From Ardenticatenaceae bacterium (lineage in GTDB: Bacteria > Chloroflexota > Anaerolineae > Promineifilales > Promineifilaceae), in assembly GCA_020634375.1 (NCBI GenBank), contig JACKBX010000003.1, positions 186,001 to 250,000 of the forward strand: DNA of 64,000 bases. The letters are read 5' to 3'. Every line of letters begins with the position of its first letter. The stretch's first letter is position 1. The notes beneath the pieces are model-generated. The model had not been told where the DNA came from. It made no database searches and saw only the letters and a list, made by a program, of their open reading frames with translations. Shown here in pieces: positions 50,326 to 58,625 of the stretch. The position numbers and the translations under genes are program-made.

Positions 50326-50377
50326 AAAAAAACCACGACTTTGCAAGCGCGACTAGTTCACGCTGGCTATCGTGGTT
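50326..50377 (-). terminator. U-tract hairpin in the leader of the peptide ABC operon
   Basis: AACCACGA (50331-50338) pairs with TCGTGGTT (50370-50377), with an inner AGCG/CGCT pair; on the minus strand TTTTTTT follows. It lies downstream of the promoter at 50463-50491 and 150 nt before the binding-protein gene, so it can act as an attenuator; it also stops read-through from mutY. A 27-codon frame (50436-50353, minus; MKSLIVAFTPLFKSKW...) ends with its stop codon in the hairpin loop, but its ribosome site is abutting the ATG and is doubtful. The rest of 50179-50575 holds the palindrome AGAGAATATATTCTCT (50540-50555) and no gene. Confidence 0.7.
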
Positions 50378-50462
50378 TCTGCAAATAACCATTTACTCTT
50401 AAAGAGTGGGGTAAAAGCCACAATTAGACTCTTCATCTCCTCATTCACATCAAGTGACGCAC

Positions 50463-50491
50463 ATTATAAAGCCTAGAAAGCACGCTGTCAA
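50463..50491 (-). promoter_or_regulatory. Sigma70 consensus promoter of the peptide ABC operon
   Basis: On the minus strand consensus TTGACA (50491-50486) and consensus TATAAT (50468-50463) are exactly 17 bp apart. Transcription starts near 50456, producing a leader of about 278 nt that contains the U-tract hairpin before the binding-protein gene. Confidence 0.88.
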
Positions 50492-50575
50492 ATAAGGGGC
50501 AAATGGGGGACAAAAAGGGGAAAGTTATGTTTACAACAAAGAGAATATATTCTCTGGGGCAAATTGAAACCTGTA

Positions 50576-51664
50576 TTATGATGTTATTTCTGCTTGTAAA
50601 CTGGCAATAATTTTTTGATCCGTTACGGCAAAGGGGTAGGTGTTCAGGTCTTGCACTGTCACCCAAGCATGATTTGATACTCCTAAATGTTGCGGTTCAC
50701 CAGTCACATAGCTGGCGTGAAAGGCGTGCAAGGTGATGCGAAAATGTGTGTAGGCGTGTTTGATGCTAGTAAGCAGTTCCCCTACTTTTATCTCAATAGC
50801 TAGTTCTTCTTGAATCTCGCGGATTAAAGTAGCAGGTAAACTTTCTCCAGGTTCTTGTTTGCCGCCAGGAAATTCCCACAGACCACCGAGAAGGCCGGTT
50901 AACGGCCGTTGCGCGATCAAGAACCGTCCATTCTCCCCCCGCTCCCCATTTTGCCAGATGACGCCAGCAACAACGTCATAATGAGGTGTGTTTTTGCGAG
51001 GGGGCTTAACCGGCCGTTCTAGCTGCGTCCCCCGTTGTCGCGCCTGACAATGCGCAGACAACGGGCAAAGCAAACAAGCTGGTTTCGCCGGAATACAAAT
51101 TTGCTGCCCCAACTCCATCAGGGCCTGGTTATAATCGCCGGGACGAGTATTAGGAACCTGTTCTGCTGCCAACTGCCAGAGGTGTTTCTTAACGGCCGTT
51201 GTCGTCACATCTCCATCGTAATCAGTCAGGCGTGTGAGCACGCGAATGACATTTCCATCCAACACAGGAACAGGCTCATCAAAGGCAATCGAGGCAATCG
51301 CCCCAGCCGTATAACGGCCAATTCCCTTTAGTTTCTGCAAGTCTGCCGCCGTTTGTGGGAGTTCCCCGCCCCATTCCGTCATCACCGTTTGCGCCGCAGC
51401 ATGAAGGTTTCGCGCACGGCCGTAATAGCCCAATCCCTCCCACAGCTTTAACACCTCATCCAACGACGCCGCAGCCAATGCAGCAATCGTGGGGAAATGT
51501 GACATCCATCGTTCATAATAGGGAATGACAGTCGCAATTTGTGTTTGCTGCAACATGATTTCCGAAACCCAAATCGCGTATGGGTCGTGGCTGCTACGCC
51601 AGGGCAAATCCGCGTGTCCGGCATCCCACCAGGCAAGCAAGAGCATGGAAAAGGTATCATTCAT
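50576..51664 (-). CDS. mutY: A/G-specific adenine glycosylase
   Basis: 362 residues. Removes adenine opposite 8-oxoguanine. Seen: LPWRSSHDPYAIWVSEIMLQQTQI with the catalytic Glu, GIGRYTAGAIASIAF helix-hairpin-helix with DGNVIRVL catalytic Asp, the 4Fe-4S loop C-x6-C-x2-C-x5-C (CIPAKPACLLCPLSAHC), and a C-terminal Nudix-like domain with GGKQEPGESLPATLIREIQEEL that recognises 8-oxoG. The Nudix box here is almost complete, unlike in many MutY proteins. Start ATG 51664; TATACT lies 6 nt upstream, so the message is probably leaderless. The next transcription unit (peptide ABC operon) starts 85 bp behind it. Confidence 0.96.
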   Translation of the reverse strand: MNDTFSMLLLAWWDAGHADLPWRSSHDPYAIWVSEIMLQQTQIATVIPYYERWMSHFPTIAALAAASLDEVLKLWEGLGYYGRARNLHAAAQTVMTEWGGELPQTAADLQKLKGIGRYTAGAIASIAFDEPVPVLDGNVIRVLTRLTDYDGDVTTTAVKKHLWQLAAEQVPNTRPGDYNQALMELGQQICIPAKPACLLCPLSAHCQARQRGTQLERPVKPPRKNTPHYDVVAGVIWQNGERGENGRFLIAQRPLTGLLGGLWEFPGGKQEPGESLPATLIREIQEELAIEIKVGELLTSIKHAYTHFRITLHAFHASYVTGEPQHLGVSNHAWVTVQDLNTYPFAVTDQKIIASLQAEITS

Positions 51665-51744
51665 GGGCCGAGTATACACCAGATTATTTGAACCGCTTCC
51701 CTCGACGTTTTACCATTTCATAGCAACTGTGCGACAATATAAAT

Positions 51745-53055
51745 ATGAAACGGATACCGGCTTATACCTTATTACCCGTTATTGCCATTCTATTGGCCAT
51801 ACTCAGCATGACAGCCCTTGTCGCTAGTCAGGGCGAGAGCTTCAATTACATGCCCATTGTCATGCGCCCGGAAAATACGCCAACGTTTACGCCAACACCA
51901 ACGCCAACCCCTACAGCGACACCTCCTCCTGGTGCAATGGTTGAAATGCGTGCTGTGTGGGTCAGTCGCTTTGACTGGCTGGGTGAATACACGCAAAGCA
52001 AAATCGACGAGATCGTTAACAACGTAGCTTATGCAGGTTTTAATACCATCTTCTTCCAGGTACGTGGCGAGGCCGATGCCTTCTATAATTCCGCATACGA
52101 ACCCTGGTCTTACCGGCTAACGGGCACGCTGGGGCAAAACCCCGGTTGGGATCCGCTGGGCTATTTGATTCAGCAGGCGCATGCTCACGGCATCCAGGTC
52201 CATGCTTATGTCAATGTATACCCGGTGTGGCAAGGCTGTACACCTCCGCCAGATGGAACAACACCACGCCACCTTTATTACTTAATTCGTGATTATCACG
52301 GCACAACAAGTGGCAAATTGGATGGTTTGCAATGGACAAGTGGCGGCACGGTTGTATGCAGCGATTACATGCGCAGCACGCCAGCTTCCGTGTTTGTGGA
52401 TGATCATTTGATGGCCGTTGTCACAGACCTGGTGACACATTACGATATAGATGGCTTGCATTTAGACCACATTCGCTATGCTGCCAGTAATACGTCTTAT
52501 GATCCAGTCAGTCTGGCAAATTATGATGACAGTTACACCTATGGGGACTGGCAGCGGAGACAAGTGAATGGCACGGTAGGTAAGTTTTACGATTTGTTGT
52601 TTGATGCTAGCGGCATCGCCGACAAACCTAATTTCTGGCTAACGGCGGCAGTTTGGCCCAGCTATAGCACTGGCTATAACAGTTATTATCAAGACCCGAA
52701 GGCGTGGCTGGGATATTATGATGGCGTGGGCTACATTGACAGCGTTTCACCCATGCTGTATCCCAGCAGTTACAACTGCCCAGATGACAGTTATTGGACG
52801 CAAACGGTGTGGTGGAATACGGTGGTAGATTTTCAAAATAGTCGCAACGGCCGTTACATCATCCCTGGCATTGGCGCAGGATACTGTACCTTTGATGAAA
52901 TCAATGCCCGCATCAATATGGCTCGCCAAATTGGCACAGCAGGGCACGCTATTTTCTCTTATAAAGGGTTGTTGACGAATGGCTACTTTGATGACTTGCG
53001 CAACGGCCCTTACGCCACACCTGCCATCGTGCCCACCATCAGTTGGCATAACTAA
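51745..53055 (+). CDS. Secreted GHL10-family glycoside hydrolase-like protein (YngK type)
   Basis: 436 residues. Signal peptide MKRIPAYTLLPVIAILLAILSMTALVAS, the motif FNYMPIVMRPE, then a Thr/Pro linker. The PF02638-type domain runs from about 65: VEMRAVWVSRFDWLGEYTQSKIDEIVNNVAYAGFNTIFFQVRGEADAFY, GWDPLGYLIQQAHAHGIQVHAYVNVYPVW, DIDGLHLDHIRYAASN and WLTAAVWPSY, and the C-terminal end ARQIGTAGHAIFSYKGLL. These are TIM-barrel enzymes acting on bacterial polysaccharide or peptidoglycan-related glycans; the catalytic Asp/His are likely in GLHLDHIRY. It leads the polysaccharide region. No Shine-Dalgarno is visible. Confidence 0.88.
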   Translation: MKRIPAYTLLPVIAILLAILSMTALVASQGESFNYMPIVMRPENTPTFTPTPTPTPTATPPPGAMVEMRAVWVSRFDWLGEYTQSKIDEIVNNVAYAGFNTIFFQVRGEADAFYNSAYEPWSYRLTGTLGQNPGWDPLGYLIQQAHAHGIQVHAYVNVYPVWQGCTPPPDGTTPRHLYYLIRDYHGTTSGKLDGLQWTSGGTVVCSDYMRSTPASVFVDDHLMAVVTDLVTHYDIDGLHLDHIRYAASNTSYDPVSLANYDDSYTYGDWQRRQVNGTVGKFYDLLFDASGIADKPNFWLTAAVWPSYSTGYNSYYQDPKAWLGYYDGVGYIDSVSPMLYPSSYNCPDDSYWTQTVWWNTVVDFQNSRNGRYIIPGIGAGYCTFDEINARINMARQIGTAGHAIFSYKGLLTNGYFDDLRNGPYATPAIVPTISWHN

Positions 53056-53078
53056 ACCAAAATATAAATGGAGAGTAT

Positions 53079-54347
53079 ATGGCTTTAGAAAACCGTACAC
53101 CTTCTAACGCAGAACCTATCATTCGACTTGAAAACGTCAGCAAACGGTTTGAGTTTGCAGAAGAACAAGCTAGTTCAATTTTGGAAAGCCTCATTAATCG
53201 TGTCGGCCGTTCCAAAACCCAACCAGAGCATAAACATGCCAAAGAATTATGGGCGGTCAATGACGTCAGCTTCGACATTTTTCCCGGCCAAAGTATGGGC
53301 TTAATTGGGCGAAATGGCAGTGGAAAAAGTACCACCATGAAGATGATAGCGCGTATTTATCGGCCAACTCAGGGCCGGATTACCGTTCGTGGCCGAGTAA
53401 GCGCTTTGCTGGAATTGGGGGCAGGGTTTCACACCGATTTGACTGGCCGAGAAAATATTTACTTAAATGCCTCCGTATTAGGGCTGAAAAAACAAGCTGC
53501 TCATGCATTATTTGATTCTGTCGTTGCGTTTTCTGAATTAGAAAAGTTTATTGATGTGCCTGTCAAACATTACTCATCTGGTATGTACATGCGCCTCGGT
53601 TTTAGTGTAGCCGTTCATGTCAATCCAGATGTTTTGATTATTGATGAAATATTGGCGGTTGGCGATCAAACTTTTCAAGAAAAGTGTGTGCAACGTATTT
53701 ATGACTTGAAGCGACAAGGGGTCACTATTGTTTTGGTAAGCCATAACCTGGAGATGATTCGTAAGCTGTGTACGCATTTGGTTTGGGTGGAAAACGGCCA
53801 TCTCATGGCTGCCGGCCCCACAGAAGAAGTGATTCAACAATATTTGGAGTTTTTGTATGACCACGAACCACAGCAGGCGCGAACGCAAACCAGTCATTTT
53901 GTGCGTCGTGGCTCAGGGGGTATTCAAGTAACGGCCGTACATCTACTCGACGCAGCCAACAACGAACAACAAACCTTCAAAACAGGCGATCCCATGACGA
54001 TAGAGATGCACTACACAGCCTATCGTCCAATCAACGAACCTGAATTCGGCCTGGCTATTTACCATCCTGACGGAACCAAAATTAATGGGCCAAATACACG
54101 ATTGGCAGGCATCAAAACCGGCACAGTTACGGGAAGTGGCGTCGTCCGCTACCGAATCCAGGCGCTGCCACTGCTGCCAGGAAAATACTTGCTCACCACT
54201 GCCATTCACGACAGCCGCCGGGCAAAGGCTTATGATTACCTTGAAAATGCGTTTGATTTTCGGGTTATCCCCAGTAAGGCTACCAAAGAAACAGATGGCA
54301 TCATCCTCTTTCCAGCAACTTGGGAATGGCTGCCAGAAGAAGATTAG
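53079..54347 (+). CDS. Polysaccharide ABC exporter ATPase with C-terminal glycan-binding domain (Wzt type)
   Basis: 422 residues. ATPase domain (about 10-250): IIRLENVSKRFEFAEEQ, Walker A GLIGRNGSGKSTTMKM, GRVSALLELGAGFHTDLTGRENIYLNASVLGL (the typical polysaccharide/teichoic acid exporter signature), HYSSGMYMRLGFSVAVHVNPDVLIIDEILAVGD with signature and Walker B. The C-terminal 165 residues (IQVTAVHLLDAANNEQQTFKTGDPMTIEMHYTA) are a Wzt-C-like immunoglobulin fold that selects the glycan. GGAG lies 5 nt before ATG. The partner permease (Wzm) is not found in the window, which is unusual; it must lie elsewhere. Confidence 0.95.
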   Translation: MALENRTPSNAEPIIRLENVSKRFEFAEEQASSILESLINRVGRSKTQPEHKHAKELWAVNDVSFDIFPGQSMGLIGRNGSGKSTTMKMIARIYRPTQGRITVRGRVSALLELGAGFHTDLTGRENIYLNASVLGLKKQAAHALFDSVVAFSELEKFIDVPVKHYSSGMYMRLGFSVAVHVNPDVLIIDEILAVGDQTFQEKCVQRIYDLKRQGVTIVLVSHNLEMIRKLCTHLVWVENGHLMAAGPTEEVIQQYLEFLYDHEPQQARTQTSHFVRRGSGGIQVTAVHLLDAANNEQQTFKTGDPMTIEMHYTAYRPINEPEFGLAIYHPDGTKINGPNTRLAGIKTGTVTGSGVVRYRIQALPLLPGKYLLTTAIHDSRRAKAYDYLENAFDFRVIPSKATKETDGIILFPATWEWLPEED

Positions 54348-54362
54348 AAATTGGCGATTGTG

Positions 54363-56255
54363 CTAGATTCCATCCCTTAACGTCAAACCATAAAAATAAA
54401 TGGGGGGGGCATCCCACACTTGTGGATTAGTTCGCTTCTCATCACTGGAGGGGATAATTTGAATTTGATTCTCCCCCATTGACGAAAACGTGTTGGGCGG
54501 AATCGTAAACGTGTAGCTCGTCTGTGATTCCTGCAAATCCAATAAGGTTACAGGCTGGTTGTTCACAAAAATCTGCACGGTTTGTTCGGCTTCAGATTCA
54601 AGAACGATACTCCCTTGCCAGCTCTGCGACAGCAACGTACTCTCAACAGTCCCCATCATCAATGTGGCTGGCGCACATGCAGATTTCATACGGCCGTCAG
54701 CAGGCATATTCCAGCCTTGCGGCAAAAAATAGAGCGGGCTGCCACTCGCAACCATTGGCAAATAGGTATGGTTAAGAAAAGATGCCGGCTCGACCTGCCG
54801 AATCTCAGCACGTTCTGATTTCATCCAGGCAGGATGCAAGCCAAGCGTTGCCAAAACAGCGCCATCTTTAGCCAGCATGGTGTACCCCGATGGATAGGTA
54901 GACAAGATATACCTGTTTTGGGTGCGTAATTGACTCATAAAATCGTCGTGTCGCTGGCAAAGCTGTGTTTCGGTAGCCAAAAATTGCGGGTATCGCCAAT
55001 CGAATAAATATTGCGGCGCCCGATCTATATTGGGCGGCAAACTGGTTCCATTCCATGCGTAAGCGGTGGTATCGAAAAGCCCAACATATAAATGGGAATA
55101 GATGCTGAAGACGACCAGCAAAGTGAAAATCGTGTTAGACAAAACGGGATGCCGCTGGTTATGGGGATGGTGAGGCCAGGCAACGGCCGTTAACCACACC
55201 ACGGCTGGCATCAAACCCGTCAACAAGCGCGGGCCATAACTAAACCCACCCCACCAATGATCAAACCTGGCAATAACAATCAGATACACCACAAACCACA
55301 ACAGAATTAGGCCCATAATCTGCCGGGTTTGTCGCTCAATAGTTTTGAAGCGGAGCATTCCCCATACAAACATGTAAAGAAGGACAGGGCTGAACACGAA
55401 CAACCCGCGTGACGGCGAAAATAATAATCCCCAAAACGCCCAGGCAAAAGGAGTACGACTTTCTAAACGCTGCGGTAAATAATAAGGAGGAAGCGGCTGC
55501 CCCATAACGGCCTGGTTATAAAGCATGAAGCCAATCAACCCGAGGAGCGCAACGCCAGCAGTGAGCCATATTTCACGGCGGTTCCAAATTAGCAAATAGA
55601 GGAAGACAATGACGATAAATACGGATGCTGTGGGACGACAAAGAAAGGCAAAAAATAACAGAAGTCCCAACAAAATGGGTCTTACCGTTGTCGCATTCCC
55701 AGAGTGATGCTGAACTAGCAGCCAGATTGCTGCCAAAATCAGCAAAACGGTTAGATTCAAGTTCCACAAGGCTGAGCCAAACGTGCTGGCAAGCACACTT
55801 CCCCAAACCAAAACGAGGGTTAACATCCAGCTAACATTCGGCGCGAGATAGGTGTGTAAAATGGCCCAACAAAGCAGCACAAGGATGGCTCCTGTGGCAG
55901 CTAACAGCCATTTCTGCACGATGACCTCATCAGGAAATTGACGAACGTCGTGCCCAAGTTTTTCTGCTGCCCACACAAAAGGGGTCACAATTAGTGAAGT
56001 GCCATAGGGGAATGTGTAATAATGATGGCCTTGTATTTCTGTAATTCGAAAGTTGTCAAAATCGGATAATTGGTTGTCTAATCGAATTGAGCCATCATGT
56101 AAAATGGCACGCGATACAACCAATGTGTATTTGGGGTCACTCCCAATATTTTTGTTTGGGGCAAAGTAAAAAAGAGTGGCAGTGGCAACGGCCGTTGCCA
56201 ACACCAACCAAAACCAAATTCTCTCTTTTGCTAAATGGGAATCAAACACAGTCAT
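54363..56255 (-). CDS. Polytopic membrane protein, GT-C/PMT-like glycosyltransferase
   Basis: 630 residues. About 10-11 helices in the first 400 residues, with a large exported loop and C-terminal domain. Features typical of GT-C proteins: an early luminal loop with Asp residues (NIGSDPKYTLVVSRAILHDGSIRLD), the FPYGTSLIVTPFVWAAEKLG segment, and the C-terminal beta-rich part (about 480-630). The same C-terminal part contains YLPMVASGSPLYFLPQ, a version of the YLPLV motif. Substrate unknown; polyprenyl-phosphate sugar donors are used by relatives. Start ATG 56255; no ribosome site. It converges with wzt, 15 bp apart. Confidence 0.75.
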   Translation of the reverse strand: MTVFDSHLAKERIWFWLVLATAVATATLFYFAPNKNIGSDPKYTLVVSRAILHDGSIRLDNQLSDFDNFRITEIQGHHYYTFPYGTSLIVTPFVWAAEKLGHDVRQFPDEVIVQKWLLAATGAILVLLCWAILHTYLAPNVSWMLTLVLVWGSVLASTFGSALWNLNLTVLLILAAIWLLVQHHSGNATTVRPILLGLLLFFAFLCRPTASVFIVIVFLYLLIWNRREIWLTAGVALLGLIGFMLYNQAVMGQPLPPYYLPQRLESRTPFAWAFWGLLFSPSRGLFVFSPVLLYMFVWGMLRFKTIERQTRQIMGLILLWFVVYLIVIARFDHWWGGFSYGPRLLTGLMPAVVWLTAVAWPHHPHNQRHPVLSNTIFTLLVVFSIYSHLYVGLFDTTAYAWNGTSLPPNIDRAPQYLFDWRYPQFLATETQLCQRHDDFMSQLRTQNRYILSTYPSGYTMLAKDGAVLATLGLHPAWMKSERAEIRQVEPASFLNHTYLPMVASGSPLYFLPQGWNMPADGRMKSACAPATLMMGTVESTLLSQSWQGSIVLESEAEQTVQIFVNNQPVTLLDLQESQTSYTFTIPPNTFSSMGENQIQIIPSSDEKRTNPQVWDAPPIYFYGLTLRDGI

Positions 56256-56268
56256 GTTTGCATAAAAA

Positions 56269-56300
56269 AGCAGGGGCAAGCGCAACGCACTGCCCCTGCT
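56269..56300 (-). terminator. Intrinsic terminator of the 56325 gene
   Basis: AGCAGGGGCA (56269-56278) and TGCCCCTGCT (56291-56300) form a 10-bp stem; on the minus strand TTTTTT follows. It lies 25 bp after the stop of the secreted hydrolase gene and just before the start of the next minus-strand gene. Confidence 0.9.
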
Positions 56301-56324
56301 GTAAATGATTAAGATAACGTCAAT

Positions 56325-58016
56325 TTACTTGTGCACTGTAGGCAAAAACAAGTTATTCGCATTGATGATGACAAAGCCCTCAGCGACATTATCCGCTTCG
56401 CTTACCTCGCTAATAACCCCACCTGAATCTACACGAACAGTAAACGGTATAACCTGGCTGTTCATGTCGTTAATGTCAATGGGCCAATCCAGGCTGACTG
56501 TATAAGGGTACACACCGCATCCGCCAACCAAATCCGTCATGTCTACGGAACCGATTAAAGCATCGTTTTGATCATAAAAGGAAACGGCAAAGGGGGTGGA
56601 AACGGCCGTATTCCCTACATTCCTGAACAAGACCTGTAATGTCGCTGTTATTGTCGTAGGAACCGTCACGGGTCTCGCATACGCCAGTGAATCAACACGA
56701 TCAATAACCAGGTTCTGCGTTGGCGCAATAGCAGACACATGATTCCGAAAAGTATCCCCAATCAGTGTTCTTTGCAAAGTCATATCCCCAGGTGGATTAA
56801 TAGGCCAGTATAAATCACTCGAATTACCTGAAGGTGCAGCTTCCCAATTCCCATAATCCCTCACACCATCGTCATCTAAATCTCGCCAGGGGGCATGGAG
56901 CGCATACCACATCCACTGCTGGACCAGGCGATTATCGTCTAGCGCATACCCCAAGTTAGGGTCCTTGGTGTTTTCCAGATAATCGAATGCTTGCTGCATA
57001 AAACTGGCAACCCGCTGAGGGGTAAACAACAGCCCATACTCATCCCGCAAGTAATCAGGCTGCCCATCTCCTGTTGAATCTACATACAACCACAAAATGG
57101 AAAACTCACTAATAATCAAGGGTTTTTGCTGCTGCCCTTTCTCTTTCATCCACTGCCGCATCATCGTTACCTGTTCAGCAAATACAGCCATGTCGTCGTG
57201 TTCAGCATAGCAATAGACATTAGATTGGCTGCACAACGCAGAATTGCCATCGCTCGCTTGTTTGGGAACGGCCGTTGTCTGCATCAAATCCACTCCCTCT
57301 GGAATACTGGCAGCCCCAGGCGTCACCCCATCAGCCTGAACCTCTGGAATCGGATACAAGTGCATATTCCAAACATCTACCGGCATCGACATGCCGAATT
57401 GGTCCAAATATGCCTCCCAAATCATATCCAAATAGACCAAACGCAAAGGCGTCACCTCCACCAAACCAGAAATAGCAACCTGGGCCGATGGATCCACCTC
57501 TTTAATCCAATGGTAAATATCATGATAGGCGTCAGCATAGGTAGCCGGTGTAATATTATCTTGATATAACCGCTCAATCTCATTGCCAACAAGCCAAAGC
57601 ATCCCTGCTGGAAGCGCCGCAACTCTAGACTTAACATAAGCTTCCGCAGCCACTCCAGTAAGACCAGTATCAAAATTTAAGTACCAGACCCCATTATATT
57701 GCCCATTTGGTCGTTCCTCACGAATACGAATAATCGGCACATACTGCGCATTATTACTCGTCACAGGCACAGACGAATTGACCCCGAAGTTCAGTATCCA
57801 GCCCGCCCCCAATTCGCCTATTTTTGCGAATTGGTCACTACTTAAAGGCACAGCACCATAACGGCAGTTAGCAAATTCGGTCTCAACAGCTTCCGGCCCT
57901 GAATCACTAAACACCGTAGCCTCTTCGGCTACAACCACATGATGAAACCCAACCAATACAGTTATTAACGCTAACACGATCCCAATAATCGTGAAATAAT
58001 ATTGCTTTCCAAGCAT
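56325..58016 (-). CDS. Secreted glycoside hydrolase-like TIM-barrel protein with CARDB domain
   Basis: 563 residues. A signal segment (YYFTIIGIVLALITVLVGFHHVVVAEE) is followed by a barrel: WLVGNEIERLYQ near residue 142 (candidate acid/base Glu) and KPLIISEFSILW near 300 (candidate nucleophile Glu), as in GH clan A. After 440 comes a CARDB-like immunoglobulin domain (TITATLQVLFRNVGNTAVSTPFAVSFYDQNDALIGSVD). The protein ends with NLFLPTVHK, a C-terminal version of the YLPLV motif. Resembles the 17507 hydrolase in layout but not in sequence detail. Placed in the polysaccharide region, so turnover of the exported glycan is plausible. Monocistronic. Confidence 0.75.
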   Translation of the reverse strand: MLGKQYYFTIIGIVLALITVLVGFHHVVVAEEATVFSDSGPEAVETEFANCRYGAVPLSSDQFAKIGELGAGWILNFGVNSSVPVTSNNAQYVPIIRIREERPNGQYNGVWYLNFDTGLTGVAAEAYVKSRVAALPAGMLWLVGNEIERLYQDNITPATYADAYHDIYHWIKEVDPSAQVAISGLVEVTPLRLVYLDMIWEAYLDQFGMSMPVDVWNMHLYPIPEVQADGVTPGAASIPEGVDLMQTTAVPKQASDGNSALCSQSNVYCYAEHDDMAVFAEQVTMMRQWMKEKGQQQKPLIISEFSILWLYVDSTGDGQPDYLRDEYGLLFTPQRVASFMQQAFDYLENTKDPNLGYALDDNRLVQQWMWYALHAPWRDLDDDGVRDYGNWEAAPSGNSSDLYWPINPPGDMTLQRTLIGDTFRNHVSAIAPTQNLVIDRVDSLAYARPVTVPTTITATLQVLFRNVGNTAVSTPFAVSFYDQNDALIGSVDMTDLVGGCGVYPYTVSLDWPIDINDMNSQVIPFTVRVDSGGVISEVSEADNVAEGFVIINANNLFLPTVHK

Positions 58017-58262
58017 TACAAAAACACCTCCAAAATTCTGTCTTTCTCCATCTTTGCATCCGCATCGTTCCCTATACCAGACAAGTTATCAATCCATCCT
58101 CGGAAACGCTCTGCGCTCGCATTTTAATCTAAAGCCAACCATTATCAAAAACTTGCCTACATTGCTTCAAGCCACCCTAATCTTGTAATAACATTTTTTT
58201 TTGATATTGTTTTTGGAACGATCACACAACATATTGGCGAACTCAGCAACTTGGAAGGGAAC

Positions 58263-58625
58263 ATGCAATCATACGATACAGAACAGGATTGGTTTCTAAC
58301 AAAGGCACAGGTGGAGGAACGGCCGTTCACCTCCCACACCCCTCTCCTCGGCCCACTCATCGCCTGGTTCCGCACACAGTGGAACAACATCAGCGCCAAA
58401 TGGTACGTGCGCCCCATCCTCGCGCAGCAAAACACCTACAACCGCCTCGTGGCCGAGCGGCTCAGCGACATTGACAACCGGCTCATCACCCTCGACCATG
58501 AACACACCCAACTCATTCACGACATCGCCGAGTTGAATATCCACTTCGCACAAACAAACCAATTGCTGCAATCCATTGATACCCGTCTGGCAAATATCGA
58601 AAAGCAAGAACAAACCAGCGCGTGA
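58263..58625 (+). CDS. Small GT-associated protein with PLLGPLI...QQNTYNR motif and coiled coil
   Basis: 120 residues, not a named family to me. N-terminal 25 residues variable; residues about 30-65 hold the segment PLLGPLIAWFRTQW...KWYVRPILAQQNTYNR, amphipathic and probably membrane- or partner-binding; residues about 70-115 are heptad-like (LSDIDNRLITLDHEHTQLIHDIAELNIHFAQTNQLLQSIDTRL), a likely coiled coil. The gene's stop overlaps the GTG start of the GT4 gene by 4 bp (GTGA), so its product is made together with that enzyme. The 62018 gene has the same segment and the same overlap with another GT4 gene. GGAAGG precedes ATG 58263. Confidence 0.7.
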   Translation: MQSYDTEQDWFLTKAQVEERPFTSHTPLLGPLIAWFRTQWNNISAKWYVRPILAQQNTYNRLVAERLSDIDNRLITLDHEHTQLIHDIAELNIHFAQTNQLLQSIDTRLANIEKQEQTSA

